Of a stretch of DNA of 6,508 nt, positions 1 to 5,719 are shown one piece after another. This DNA comes from Clostridia bacterium (GTDB lineage Bacteria; Bacillota; Clostridia; Christensenellales; Aristaeellaceae). The notes below the pieces were generated by a model that had not been told where the DNA came from, did no database searches, and worked only from the letters and a program-made list of their open reading frames with translations. Location: assembly GCA_017537105.1 (NCBI GenBank), contig JAFWBZ010000240.1:1-6508 (forward strand), in the 5' to 3' direction. Position numbers and translations under genes: made by a program. Positions within the stretch are counted from its first letter, which is position 1. Each line of letters begins with the position of its first letter.

Positions 1-149
1 CAGGCGCGGCGGCACATGCCCACCACGGCGCGGCCGAAGGCGTTCGAGAAGCCGCCGGGGGCGCGGTTCTTCCACGCCTCGAGGATCGCCCGGGCGATGC
101 GCTCCGAGAGGAACTCCAGCAGCTCCTCGTCCGTGGCGATCTCCGGGTT
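1..149. repeat. Near-identical block shared with 1565-1713 (copy A)
   Basis: Positions 1-125 are identical to 1565-1689. Position 126 differs (c against g at 1690), and 127-149 again match 1691-1713. Beyond 149 the two ceramidase-like genes fall to roughly three-quarters identity, with many silent changes and a 12-bp indel. The block lies inside coding sequence in the same frame in both genes. A sharp edge of this kind points to recent gene conversion or recombination between tandem copies, or to a misassembly at the contig edge. Confidence 0.93.
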
Positions 150-548
150 GTCTGCCACGTAGGCGCTTTCGACGTACTTCTTGCCCGGCGGCAGCTCGGC
201 TTCGATCAGCGAGCGGAAGGAAGAACTCGCCCCGCTGAAATCGCCGCGCCCGGCATAGCCCGGTCCTGTATGGGTATGCGTGGCGGAGATGACGACCTTC
301 CTCGGGTCCAGTCCGGAGTCATTGTCCGCCAGCCGCTCGCGCACGGCATCCACCAGCGACAGCGAAACGCTCACCAAATCGCAGCTGACCAGAACCGCCT
401 GTTCGCCTTCGACGGAGAGCGCCATGGCTGTGGCGGTCAGCGGTTTCTCCGCGCATTCCGCGATGCGCTCGGCGAACTGCCCCACCAGGGAGACTTTCTT
501 CTCCGGGGTGATGTCGGATTCCGCCCAACCGATCAAAAAGTGGCTCAC
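1..548 (-). CDS. Ceramidase-family hydrolase, distal tandem copy (C-terminus beyond window edge)
   Basis: This is the N-terminal 182 codons of a second neutral/alkaline ceramidase-like protein; the gene continues past the left edge. I chose the GTG at 546-548 because it gives MSHFLIGWAESDITP, collinear with the MSQFRIGWAEADITP start of the complete paralogue at 610-2124, and because GAGAGGAGA (556-564) lies about 8 nt upstream. A nearer ATG seven bases before the GTG is in the wrong frame. The family motif HTHTGPGYAGRG is present near residues 91-102; its first His is a zinc ligand in characterised ceramidases. No signal peptide is seen, so the protein is probably cytoplasmic. Against its paralogue it has about 33 substitutions and a 4-residue deletion (after residue 102) in the first 141 residues, but none in the last 41 visible. 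It is probably the second cistron of an operon, 61 bp downstream of its paralogue. The substrate is unknown; family membership is secure. Confidence 0.88.
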   Translation of the reverse strand, partial: MSHFLIGWAESDITPEKKVSLVGQFAERIAECAEKPLTATAMALSVEGEQAVLVSCDLVSVSLSLVDAVRERLADNDSGLDPRKVVISATHTHTGPGYAGRGDFSGASSSFRSLIEAELPPGKKYVESAYVADNPEIATDEELLEFLSERIARAILEAWKNRAPGGFSNAFGRAVVGMCRRA

Positions 549-568
549 AGGGCATTCTCCTCTCGCAC

Positions 569-599
569 GCGGGGCGGGTGCACAATGCACCCGCCCCGC
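569..599 (-). other. Intercistronic GC-rich hairpin between the two ceramidase-like genes
   Basis: A perfect 14-bp inverted repeat, GCGGGGCGGGTGCA (569-582) and its complement (586-599), surrounds a 3-base loop. It begins 10 nt after the stop codon of the upstream gene (610-612) and ends shortly before the ribosome binding site of the distal gene. On the minus strand the 3' arm is followed by GTGCGAGAGG and not by a run of T, so it is not a standard intrinsic terminator. It could be an RNA-stability or processing hairpin that sets different levels for the two genes, a weak attenuator, or one copy of a dispersed palindromic repeat. The structure is certain; the role is inferred. Confidence 0.6.
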
Positions 600-609
600 C
601 ATCCATCGG

Positions 610-2124
610 TCAGTCCTTGAAGATCTGGTTGATGTTCTTGAGCGTCTCGCGCACCAGCTGCTCGCCGCCCACGTGGCCCACCAGGCCGCTGGACAGGAAG
701 GCGCTGTAGTGGCCGCCCTTCTCCGCCTTCTCGGTGGGCAGGTAGCCCTCGGTGCCGTTGGCCAGCTGGATCAGGAAGGTCTGCTCCGCCAGGCTCCGGG
801 CCTTGATCTGGTTGCCGTAGTCCAGGAACAGCTCGAAGGGGTTCGTGGCGATGGCCACCGTGCCCAGCCGGATGATGTGCACCTCGGTGTCTACGATGTC
901 CTGCCACTCCTGCTGCTCCGCCCGGCGCAGGATGCCCAGGTGCACCTGCAGCGCCGCGGCGTCGTTGAAGTCCACGTCCCCCTCCTTGTCCCGCAGGTAC
1001 TCGCGCACGGCCTTCTTCGCGTTGTTGATCTCCGTCAGCGTGGCGCGCCGCAGCGGCAGCTGCATGCAGTGCACCTGGTGGATCAGCTCCGGGTCCGTCT
1101 GCGGGGCGTCCAGCCCCTCCTCGTACACGTCGATGATCTCGTTGGCGATCCGCTTGCCCGCCTTGCGCATGCCCGCCAGGTCAAACATGGAGGGATCGGC
1201 CTTCCGCCTGGGCGGGTTGTTCCGCTTCAGGTTCGGGTCGTTCACGTCGCTCTCCGGCTCCACCCAGCGGATCAGGTCCACCGGGCACTGGTCCCCCGCC
1301 GCCGAGCACTGGGGCAGCAGGAACACGTGCTCGCCGAAGTGCTTCCGCACCAGCATCTTCGCCTCGCCCCAGAAGTCCGGGGACACGAACAGCCGGTGCT
1401 GCACGCACTGCGCCGGGCAGGCCAGGTTCGCCACGATGCCCGTCAGCTTGTTCTCGGCGTCGAACACGTACAGCAGCTCGATGCCCGAGTCGTTGCCGCC
1501 CTCCAGCTGGGTGAACACCGCGGTGTCCGTGTCGCCCCACATCTGGGCGGTGCCGTCGGAGTAGCAGGCGCGGCGGCACATGCCCACCACGGCGCGGCCG
1601 AAGGCGTTCGAGAAGCCGCCGGGGGCGCGGTTCTTCCACGCCTCGAGGATCGCCCGGGCGATGCGCTCCGAGAGGAACTCCAGCAGCTCGTCGTCCGTGG
1701 CGATCTCCGGGTTCGCGGTCACGTTGGCGCTCTCCACGTACTTCTTGTCCGGCGGCAGCTGGCTTTCGATCAGCGAGCGGAAGGAGCTGCTGACGCCGCT
1801 CTGCCGGCGGGTGGAGTTGCCCCGGCCGGCGTAGCCCGGGCCGGTGTGGGTGTGGATGGCGGAGAGGATCACCTTCATGGGGTCCAGCCCCTGGCCGTTG
1901 TCCGCCAGCTTTTCCCGCACGGCGTCCACCAGCGTGTAGGAGATGCCCACCAGGTCGCAGCTGCACAGCACCAGCTGCTCGTCCTCCGTCGAGACGGCCA
2001 TGGCCGTGGCGGTCAGCGGCTTTTCGACGTATTCGGAGATGCGCTCCGCGAACTGCCCCACCAGGGAGACCTTTTTGGCGGGGGTGATGTCCGCCTCCGC
2101 CCAGCCGATCCTGAATTGACTCAT
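610..2124 (-). CDS. Neutral/alkaline ceramidase-family hydrolase (N-terminal-domain type), 504 aa
   Basis: The product belongs to the neutral/alkaline non-lysosomal ceramidase family, zinc amidases that in characterised members split ceramide into a fatty acid and sphingosine. Visible landmarks are IGWAEADITP (6-15), HTHTGPGYAG (91-100, first zinc His), PDFWGEA (249-255), PQCSAAGDQCP (271-281), ATNPFELF (426-433, Glu431 aligning with the zinc Glu) and NGTEGYLPT (456-464, Tyr461 aligning with the zinc Tyr). Where many relatives have ACH (second zinc His), this protein reads NLACPAQ with Pro237. No signal peptide or membrane segment is seen, unlike secreted ceramidases, so a cytoplasmic amidase with a different substrate is likely. 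The ATG at 2122-2124 is preceded by GAGGAGGAG (2132-2140) at 7 nt; in-frame upstream starts add an unrelated tail. It is first in the leftward operon, behind a consensus promoter. Family assignment is strong, substrate unknown. Confidence 0.93.
   Translation of the reverse strand: MSQFRIGWAEADITPAKKVSLVGQFAERISEYVEKPLTATAMAVSTEDEQLVLCSCDLVGISYTLVDAVREKLADNGQGLDPMKVILSAIHTHTGPGYAGRGNSTRRQSGVSSSFRSLIESQLPPDKKYVESANVTANPEIATDDELLEFLSERIARAILEAWKNRAPGGFSNAFGRAVVGMCRRACYSDGTAQMWGDTDTAVFTQLEGGNDSGIELLYVFDAENKLTGIVANLACPAQCVQHRLFVSPDFWGEAKMLVRKHFGEHVFLLPQCSAAGDQCPVDLIRWVEPESDVNDPNLKRNNPPRRKADPSMFDLAGMRKAGKRIANEIIDVYEEGLDAPQTDPELIHQVHCMQLPLRRATLTEINNAKKAVREYLRDKEGDVDFNDAAALQVHLGILRRAEQQEWQDIVDTEVHIIRLGTVAIATNPFELFLDYGNQIKARSLAEQTFLIQLANGTEGYLPTEKAEKGGHYSAFLSSGLVGHVGGEQLVRETLKNINQIFKD
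1565..1713. repeat. Near-identical block shared with 1-149 (copy B)
   Basis: This is the counterpart of the block at 1-149, with a single mismatch at 1690. It encodes residues about 138-187 of the complete ceramidase-like protein, from the end of the NPEIATDDELLEFL segment to GMCRRA. Its only difference changes Asp145 to Glu in the other copy. Confidence 0.93.
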
Positions 2125-2168
2125 CGATTTGCTCCTCCTCTGCGTTATTAGCATCCGCTCTCTCAATA

Positions 2169-2192
2169 AAAGCGCTTCGACGCGAGCGCTTT
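2169..2192. promoter_or_regulatory. Candidate repressor operator: perfect inverted repeat AAAGCGCT-N8-AGCGCTTT
   Basis: AAAGCGCT (2169-2176) and AGCGCTTT (2185-2192) are perfect inverted complements around 8 bases. The palindrome TGTTAACA (2192-2199) directly abuts it. Relative to the predicted leftward start near 2206, the inverted repeat covers about +15 to +38, where a bound repressor would block transcription of the ceramidase-like operon. The adjacent divergent DeoR-family gene is the obvious candidate binder, but no characterised DeoR operator is recognisably matched. An mRNA hairpin in the 5' leader is an alternative reading. Confidence 0.5.
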
Positions 2193-2212
2193 GTTAACAT
2201 TTGGCTGCATTC

Positions 2213-2240
2213 ATTATAATGGATTCTGCATGATTGTCAA
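2213..2240 (-). promoter_or_regulatory. Consensus sigma-A promoter for the ceramidase-like operon
   Basis: On the minus strand a perfect -35 TTGACA (2235-2240) is separated by 16 bp from a perfect -10 TATAAT (2213-2218). The predicted start near 2206 leaves a leader of about 82 nt before the ATG at 2124. Such a strong core promoter with an inverted repeat just downstream suggests a unit that is kept repressed until induced. Confidence 0.85.
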
Positions 2241-2302
2241 GCCCTGCAAAGCGAAAAAGCAGCACGGTTTTGCCCGTTTCCGGAAAACTGTTTGACAATG
2301 AC

Positions 2303-2331
2303 TTGAAAAGCTTTTTCATATATGTTATGAT
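2303..2331 (+). promoter_or_regulatory. Extended -10 promoter for the DeoR-family regulator
   Basis: TTGAAA (2303-2308), a 17-bp spacer and TATGAT (2326-2331), preceded by the extended -10 motif TGT (2323-2325), form a good sigma-A promoter. A further TTGACA lies at 2292-2297 but is not well spaced from this -10. The predicted start near 2338 gives a leader of about 85 nt that contains a small GC-rich inverted repeat (GCGCC at 2348-2352, GGCGC at 2359-2363). Confidence 0.72.
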
Positions 2332-2422
2332 ACCTTCCACAGAGGGTGCGCCGGCCCGGGCGCCGGACGGATGGCCTGTGCGCGGGAGGGAAAAAGAGAG
2401 GACTGTAAAGGAGACGACTGCC

Positions 2423-3211
2423 TTGAAGCTCGAACGCAGAGATCAAATTGCCGCGCTGATCAGCCAGAAGCGCACGGTCACCAACGCGGAGCTGATGGAG
2501 ATGTTCGACATTTCCATCGAGACGGTCCGCCGCGACCTTTCCACACTGGAGCGCCAGGGCGTACTGGAGCGCGTGTACGGCGGCGCAGTCCGGCGCGAGG
2601 CCAATCCGCAGGAGCCGGGGTACAGCGTGCGGGAGAGGGAGCATACGGAGGAAAAGCTCGCCATCGCGCGCTGCGCGGAGACGCTGATCGCGCGAAACGA
2701 CACGGTCTACTTTGACAACGGCACCAGCGTGCTCCCCCTGGCGCGCCAGCTGAGGGGCGACAAGAAGATCACCGCCTTTACCAACGCGCTGCGAACCGCG
2801 GCCGTCCTTGCGGACAAGGCGCAGGCGGAGGTGATCCTGCTCGGCGGCCAGCTCAAGCCCAAGGAGCTCTCCGTCTCGGGCAGCGACGCCCAGGAGCAGC
2901 TGGCCCGATACAACGTCGATAAGGCCTTCATCGGAATCGGCGGCATCAGCGCCAGCAGCATCACCGATTTCCTCTACGCGGAAACCACCCTCCGCAGGCA
3001 GATCATCCAAAGCGCGCGCCAGGTCATCGCCCTGGCCGATTCCAGCAAGTTTTCCATGCACGCCGTCTACAACCTGTGCCCCATCACGGACATCGACATC
3101 CTGATCACCGACAACGCCGCCCCGGAGGACGTGTTGGAGCAGATCCGCAATCAGGGCGTGCAGGTCTATGTCGTCGACCCCGGCGAACCCGCAAAGGGAA
3201 AGCGGAGTTAG
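2423..3211 (+). CDS. DeoR/GlpR-family transcriptional regulator, 262 aa
   Basis: This is a cytoplasmic DNA-binding regulator of the DeoR/GlpR family; members usually repress sugar or polyol catabolic operons and respond to a phosphorylated intermediate. Residues 1-57 form the winged helix-turn-helix with the family signature SIETVRRDLSTLERQGVLER and then VYGGAV (51-56). Residues about 76-252 form the DeoR C-terminal sensor domain: YFDNGTS (96-102, usually D-S/A-G-T-T), FTNAL (119-123), LLGGQL (139-144), DKAFIGIGGI (166-175), the Glu in YAETTLRRQII (185-195), ADSSKF (205-210) and DIDILITD (223-230). I chose the TTG at 2423 because it gives MKLERRDQIAAL, a usual family start and length, and AAAGGAGA (2407-2414) sits about 9 nt upstream; a longer upstream reading would pass through the promoter. 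It lies between two catabolic-looking units, so it may control both and perhaps itself. The effector is unknown. Confidence 0.92.
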   Translation: MKLERRDQIAALISQKRTVTNAELMEMFDISIETVRRDLSTLERQGVLERVYGGAVRREANPQEPGYSVREREHTEEKLAIARCAETLIARNDTVYFDNGTSVLPLARQLRGDKKITAFTNALRTAAVLADKAQAEVILLGGQLKPKELSVSGSDAQEQLARYNVDKAFIGIGGISASSITDFLYAETTLRRQIIQSARQVIALADSSKFSMHAVYNLCPITDIDILITDNAAPEDVLEQIRNQGVQVYVVDPGEPAKGKRS

Positions 3212-3252
3212 CATCGCCGCCGGACCCCTGGCCCCTTCCGGATGCCATATAT

Positions 3253-3289
3253 GATAAGAAGCGTCGCGCGCTGCGCGGCGCTTCTTATC
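3253..3289 (+). terminator. GC-rich hairpin downstream of the regulator gene
   Basis: GATAAGAAGCGTCGCGC (3253-3269) pairs with GCGCGGCGCTTCTTATC (3273-3289) over 17 positions with one G-U wobble and a 3-base loop. It starts 41 nt after the regulator stop codon. There is no T-run directly after the 3' arm; the nearest (TTTTT, 3305-3309) belongs to a second hairpin that abuts this one. Termination of the regulator transcript is the most likely job. Confidence 0.6.
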
Positions 3290-3316
3290 GTTGAAAAACA
3301 ACGGTTTTTCTACGAT
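3287..3316 (+). terminator. AT-rich second hairpin abutting the first
   Basis: ATCGTTGAAAAAC (3287-3299) pairs with GTTTTTCTACGAT (3304-3316) at 12 of 13 positions around the loop AACG. A shorter alternative is CGTTG-AAAAA-CAACG (3289-3303) followed by GTTTTT, which would resemble a small intrinsic terminator. The element shares its first three bases with the preceding hairpin, so the two compete slightly. It probably completes the termination of the regulator gene. Confidence 0.5.
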
Positions 3317-3439
3317 TTGAACCGCCGCATTCCGGTTCCGCCCATCCCGCATACCGGCCATGATTGTGTGGGGTTATCGCACTTTGGCCCATCTTTTGAC
3401 CATATCTTTGCCAGGTCACAAATGTTTTTTGATAAGGTA

Positions 3440-3468
3440 TTGACAATATTGTATGGATATGTTATCAT
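3440..3468 (+). promoter_or_regulatory. Strong extended -10 promoter for the phosphodiesterase-transporter operon
   Basis: TTGACA (3440-3445), a 17-bp spacer and TATCAT (3463-3468), preceded by TGT (3460-3462), form a near-consensus promoter in an AT-rich island. The palindrome CAATATTG (3444-3451) overlaps the -35, and TGACC-N12-GGTCA (3397-3418) lies upstream; either could be an operator. The predicted start near 3475 leaves a leader of only about 25 nt carrying the ribosome binding site. The rest of 3212-3499 holds the two hairpins and no gene that I can support. Confidence 0.82.
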
Positions 3469-3499
3469 CTGTTCAACACAAATCAGAGGAGGGACGGCT

Positions 3500-4270
3500 A
3501 TGAAAAAGGTCAACCTGATCCTCATCGACGGCATGCGCCCGGACGCGCTGGCGGAGTGCGGAAACCCCGGCGTGGAAGGACTGCTGTCCACGAGCGCGTA
3601 TACGCTCCGCGGGCGCACGGTGTTTCCGCCCCTGACGCTCCCCTGCCACATGTCGCTGTTTCACTCCGTCGGTCCCGACAGGCATGGCGTCACGGGAAAC
3701 GACTATTCGCCGATGGTTCACCCGGTGAAGGGCATCATGGAGCAGCTTCACGGCCGGCGCTCGACCGCCATGTGCTTCAACTGGGAGCCGCTGCGCGACC
3801 TTTGCCGGCCCGGAAACTGCGGCTTTTCCTTCTTCATCTCCTCCCACGACTACGGGCTTGCGCCGGCCGCGCGCGCGGTCATCGAGGCCTCAGAAAAGCT
3901 GCTTCAGACCCTGGCGCCCGATTTTTGCTTTACCTACGTCGGCTGGCCGGACGACCAGGGGCACGCGACCGGATGGATGTCCCGGGAATACCTGGAGGCG
4001 GTGGACGGCTCCCTCCGCCTCGTCGAACGGCTGATCCGGGGCACGGAGCGCGATTACGTCACCATCCTCACCGCGGATCACGGCGGGCACGACCGGGATC
4101 ACGGGCTGCCGATCGACGAGGACATGGCGATCCCGGTGATCCTCCGCGGCGAGGGGATCGCGCCGCGGACGCTCGATGCGCCCGTCTCCATTCTCGATAT
4201 CGCGCCGACGATCCTCCGTCTGCTGGATTGCGAGCCGGCGATGGAATGGGAAGGGCATTCCCTTTTGTAA
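3500..4270 (+). CDS. Compact cytoplasmic alkaline-phosphatase-superfamily phosphodiesterase, 256 aa
   Basis: The product belongs to the type I phosphodiesterase/nucleotide pyrophosphatase branch of the alkaline phosphatase superfamily, two-metal enzymes that hydrolyse phosphate mono- or diesters. The full ligand set can be assigned: Asp10 in ILIDGMRPD, nucleophile Thr46 in FPPLTLPCH (42-50, matching F-P-x-x-T-x-P-x-H), Asn67 in HGVTGN, Asp151 and His155 in GWPDDQGH, Asp193 and His194 in TADHGGH, and probably His201 in DRDHG. Near the end is LDIAPTILRLL. It is much shorter than exported NPP enzymes and has no signal peptide, so it should act on an internal substrate. The ATG at 3500 follows AGAGGAGGG by 6 nt; the open frame extends upstream only through hairpins and the promoter. 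It is first in an operon with the organophosphate-type transporter 38 bp downstream. A sulfatase or phosphoglycerate-mutase-like activity cannot be excluded, but the Thr nucleophile favours a phosphodiesterase or phosphatase. Confidence 0.88.
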   Translation: MKKVNLILIDGMRPDALAECGNPGVEGLLSTSAYTLRGRTVFPPLTLPCHMSLFHSVGPDRHGVTGNDYSPMVHPVKGIMEQLHGRRSTAMCFNWEPLRDLCRPGNCGFSFFISSHDYGLAPAARAVIEASEKLLQTLAPDFCFTYVGWPDDQGHATGWMSREYLEAVDGSLRLVERLIRGTERDYVTILTADHGGHDRDHGLPIDEDMAIPVILRGEGIAPRTLDAPVSILDIAPTILRLLDCEPAMEWEGHSLL

Positions 4271-4308
4271 ATCGCTCAAAGCCCCCGTCACTCCGACAGG
4301 AGAGAGGG

Positions 4309-5595
4309 ATGACCATGAAGACAGCATTTACCCGCCGCCAGCGGCGCATCTTCCTGGGCTGCTTTCTGGCGTATTTCTCGGCGTACATCGTCCGGCTGAA
4401 CCTGCCCGCGGCGCTGAACAGCATGATGTCCGCGCTGGCGCTTTCGGGCGCGCAATGCGGCCTTTTGCAAACGGTGTTCGCCCTCGTGTACGCCTGCGGC
4501 CAATTCGTCAACGGCGCCATCGTCGACCGGGTCAGCGCGCGCAGGCACATTCTGCTGGGTCTGGGCTTCTCCGGCCTGTTCAACCTGCTGTTCGGGTTCG
4601 CCACGGAATACTGGATGCTGGTCGTCCTGTGGGCGCTGAACGGCGCGGCGCAATCGATGATCTGGACGCCGGTGGTCAAGCTGATCGCCGTCTGGTTCAA
4701 GGGCCGTCGGCGCGGCAGGGCCTCCTTCGGCATCACCATGACCCTGATCGCCGGCAACCTCTGCGCCTGGCTGCTGTCCGGCGCGGTGGCGTCCGCGGTG
4801 AGCTGGCGCTGGTCCTTTGTGCTTCCGGCCGCCTGGGCGATCCTTGCCGCCGGGCTCTCCCGGTGGATTCTGGCGGATCGTCCGGAGCCCGGCGAGGACC
4901 TGGGGGAGGAGGAAGCCGACCGGAAGCGCGCCTTCACCGGCAAGGCAATGCCCTTCCGGACCACGCTCTTCACCACGGGGCTGGCGCCGCTTCTGGTGTG
5001 CTGCGTGGGCAACGGATTTGTCCGGGACGGCATCATCACCTGGGCGCCCACGATCATCGCCCGCCTCCACCGCGCAGGCGCCCCGGCCCCCGTGCTCACA
5101 ACCCTGGCGATTCCCCTGCTGAACCTGGTCGGCGTGCTGCTGGCCCGGCGCGTGTACGCCGCATTCAACGGCAACGCGCGCCGCTGCACCGGCGCCCTGA
5201 TGCTGCTGTGCGCCGCGCTGGCATTTCTGTTGATTCCCCTCGGCAGGAGGATCGTTCCCTGCGTCCTGCTGCTGGGGCTGTGCTGCTCGGCCACCAACGG
5301 CATCAACCCCATGCTCACCACCTTCATCCCCATGGAATATGAGCGCGTCGGCCGCGTGGGACTGGTGGCGGGAATGGTGGACGCGTTCATCTACCTCGGC
5401 TCTTCCCTGGCCGGCATCGTCACCGGCGCTGTCAGCGACGCTGCGGGATGGTGGCCCGTGTTCGCCCTGTGGGGCGCAGCGGCGCTGGCGGCCTGCGCGG
5501 CGGGGCTGACGTCCGTACGCGGCGTCCGTCGGCTGGACGGATGGCGGCGCGACCCCCGTAAGCCCGATGCAGGGCCGAAGATCCAGGAGGGTTGA
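4309..5595 (+). CDS. MFS transporter, organophosphate:phosphate antiporter (GlpT/UhpT-like) family, 428 aa
   Basis: This is an integral membrane transporter with about twelve hydrophobic segments and a charged central loop around residues 190-216. Family landmarks point to the organophosphate:phosphate antiporter group: AYIVRLNLPAAL (25-36), GQFVNGAIVDRVSARR (64-79), WALNGAAQSMIWTP (108-121) followed by VWFKGRRRGRASFG (128-141), and FVRDGIITWAPTII (237-250). Arg29 and Arg239 align with GlpT Arg45 and Arg269, the pair that binds the substrate phosphate, so a phosphorylated substrate is likely. I took the ATG at 4309, 6 nt after AGGAG (4298-4302); the in-frame ATG at 4315 is equally possible. 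The 38-bp gap after the phosphodiesterase indicates cotranscription and suggests that this protein brings in the compound which that enzyme hydrolyses. Which organophosphate is transported cannot be told. Confidence 0.9.
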   Translation: MTMKTAFTRRQRRIFLGCFLAYFSAYIVRLNLPAALNSMMSALALSGAQCGLLQTVFALVYACGQFVNGAIVDRVSARRHILLGLGFSGLFNLLFGFATEYWMLVVLWALNGAAQSMIWTPVVKLIAVWFKGRRRGRASFGITMTLIAGNLCAWLLSGAVASAVSWRWSFVLPAAWAILAAGLSRWILADRPEPGEDLGEEEADRKRAFTGKAMPFRTTLFTTGLAPLLVCCVGNGFVRDGIITWAPTIIARLHRAGAPAPVLTTLAIPLLNLVGVLLARRVYAAFNGNARRCTGALMLLCAALAFLLIPLGRRIVPCVLLLGLCCSATNGINPMLTTFIPMEYERVGRVGLVAGMVDAFIYLGSSLAGIVTGAVSDAAGWWPVFALWGAAALAACAAGLTSVRGVRRLDGWRRDPRKPDAGPKIQEG

Positions 5596-5719
5596 AACCG
5601 GCTTCCGCCGTCTTAGTCCCCGAGGAGAGGAGGACAGTTTCCCATATTGGCCCGTTGAGACGGCAAAGCTCGTCCGTGAAAGACAATTTTCAGAAAACAT
5701 GACAAGGAGGTTATATGCA
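5596..5719 (+). other. Leader between transporter and solute-binding protein, with a long-range inverted repeat
   Basis: This 124-bp gap has no supported gene. GCCGTCT (5607-5613) is complementary to AGACGGC (5658-5664), and wobble pairs could lengthen the stem, enclosing a purine-rich stretch with GAGGAGAGGAGG (5622-5633). The ribosome binding site AAGGAGG (5704-5710) follows. I see no convincing sigma-A promoter: TTGAGA (5655-5660) has no good -10 partner. It may be a structured mRNA leader, a processing site, or a dispersed intergenic repeat. Confidence 0.4.

Noticed and set aside
280..2151. Very long open frame on the plus strand antisense to both ceramidase-like genes (623 codons).
   Set aside because: Its translation is Leu/Val/Arg/His-rich low-complexity text with no family features, as expected opposite GC-rich genes; the minus strand encodes recognisable conserved motifs.
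2234..2422. N-terminal extension of the regulator from a TTG at 2234.
   Set aside because: It would read through the promoter at 2303-2331 and add 63 residues absent from the family; the TTG at 2423 has a good ribosome binding site and gives a normal length.
3242..3499. N-terminal extension of the phosphodiesterase back to an ATG-like start at 3242.
   Set aside because: It would translate both hairpins and the promoter; the ATG at 3500 has AGAGGAGGG at the right distance and starts the conserved ILIDGMRPD segment.
3556..4308. Upstream extension of the transporter frame through the phosphodiesterase gene.
   Set aside because: The extension is Arg/Pro/Ala-rich out-of-frame text over a conserved enzyme; the transporter proper begins at 4309 with a ribosome binding site.
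5592..5702. Short TTG-started frame of 36 codons after the transporter, next to AGGAGGG.
   Set aside because: The ribosome-binding-like sequence is only one or two bases from the TTG, the frame overlaps the transporter stop, and no family is recognised.
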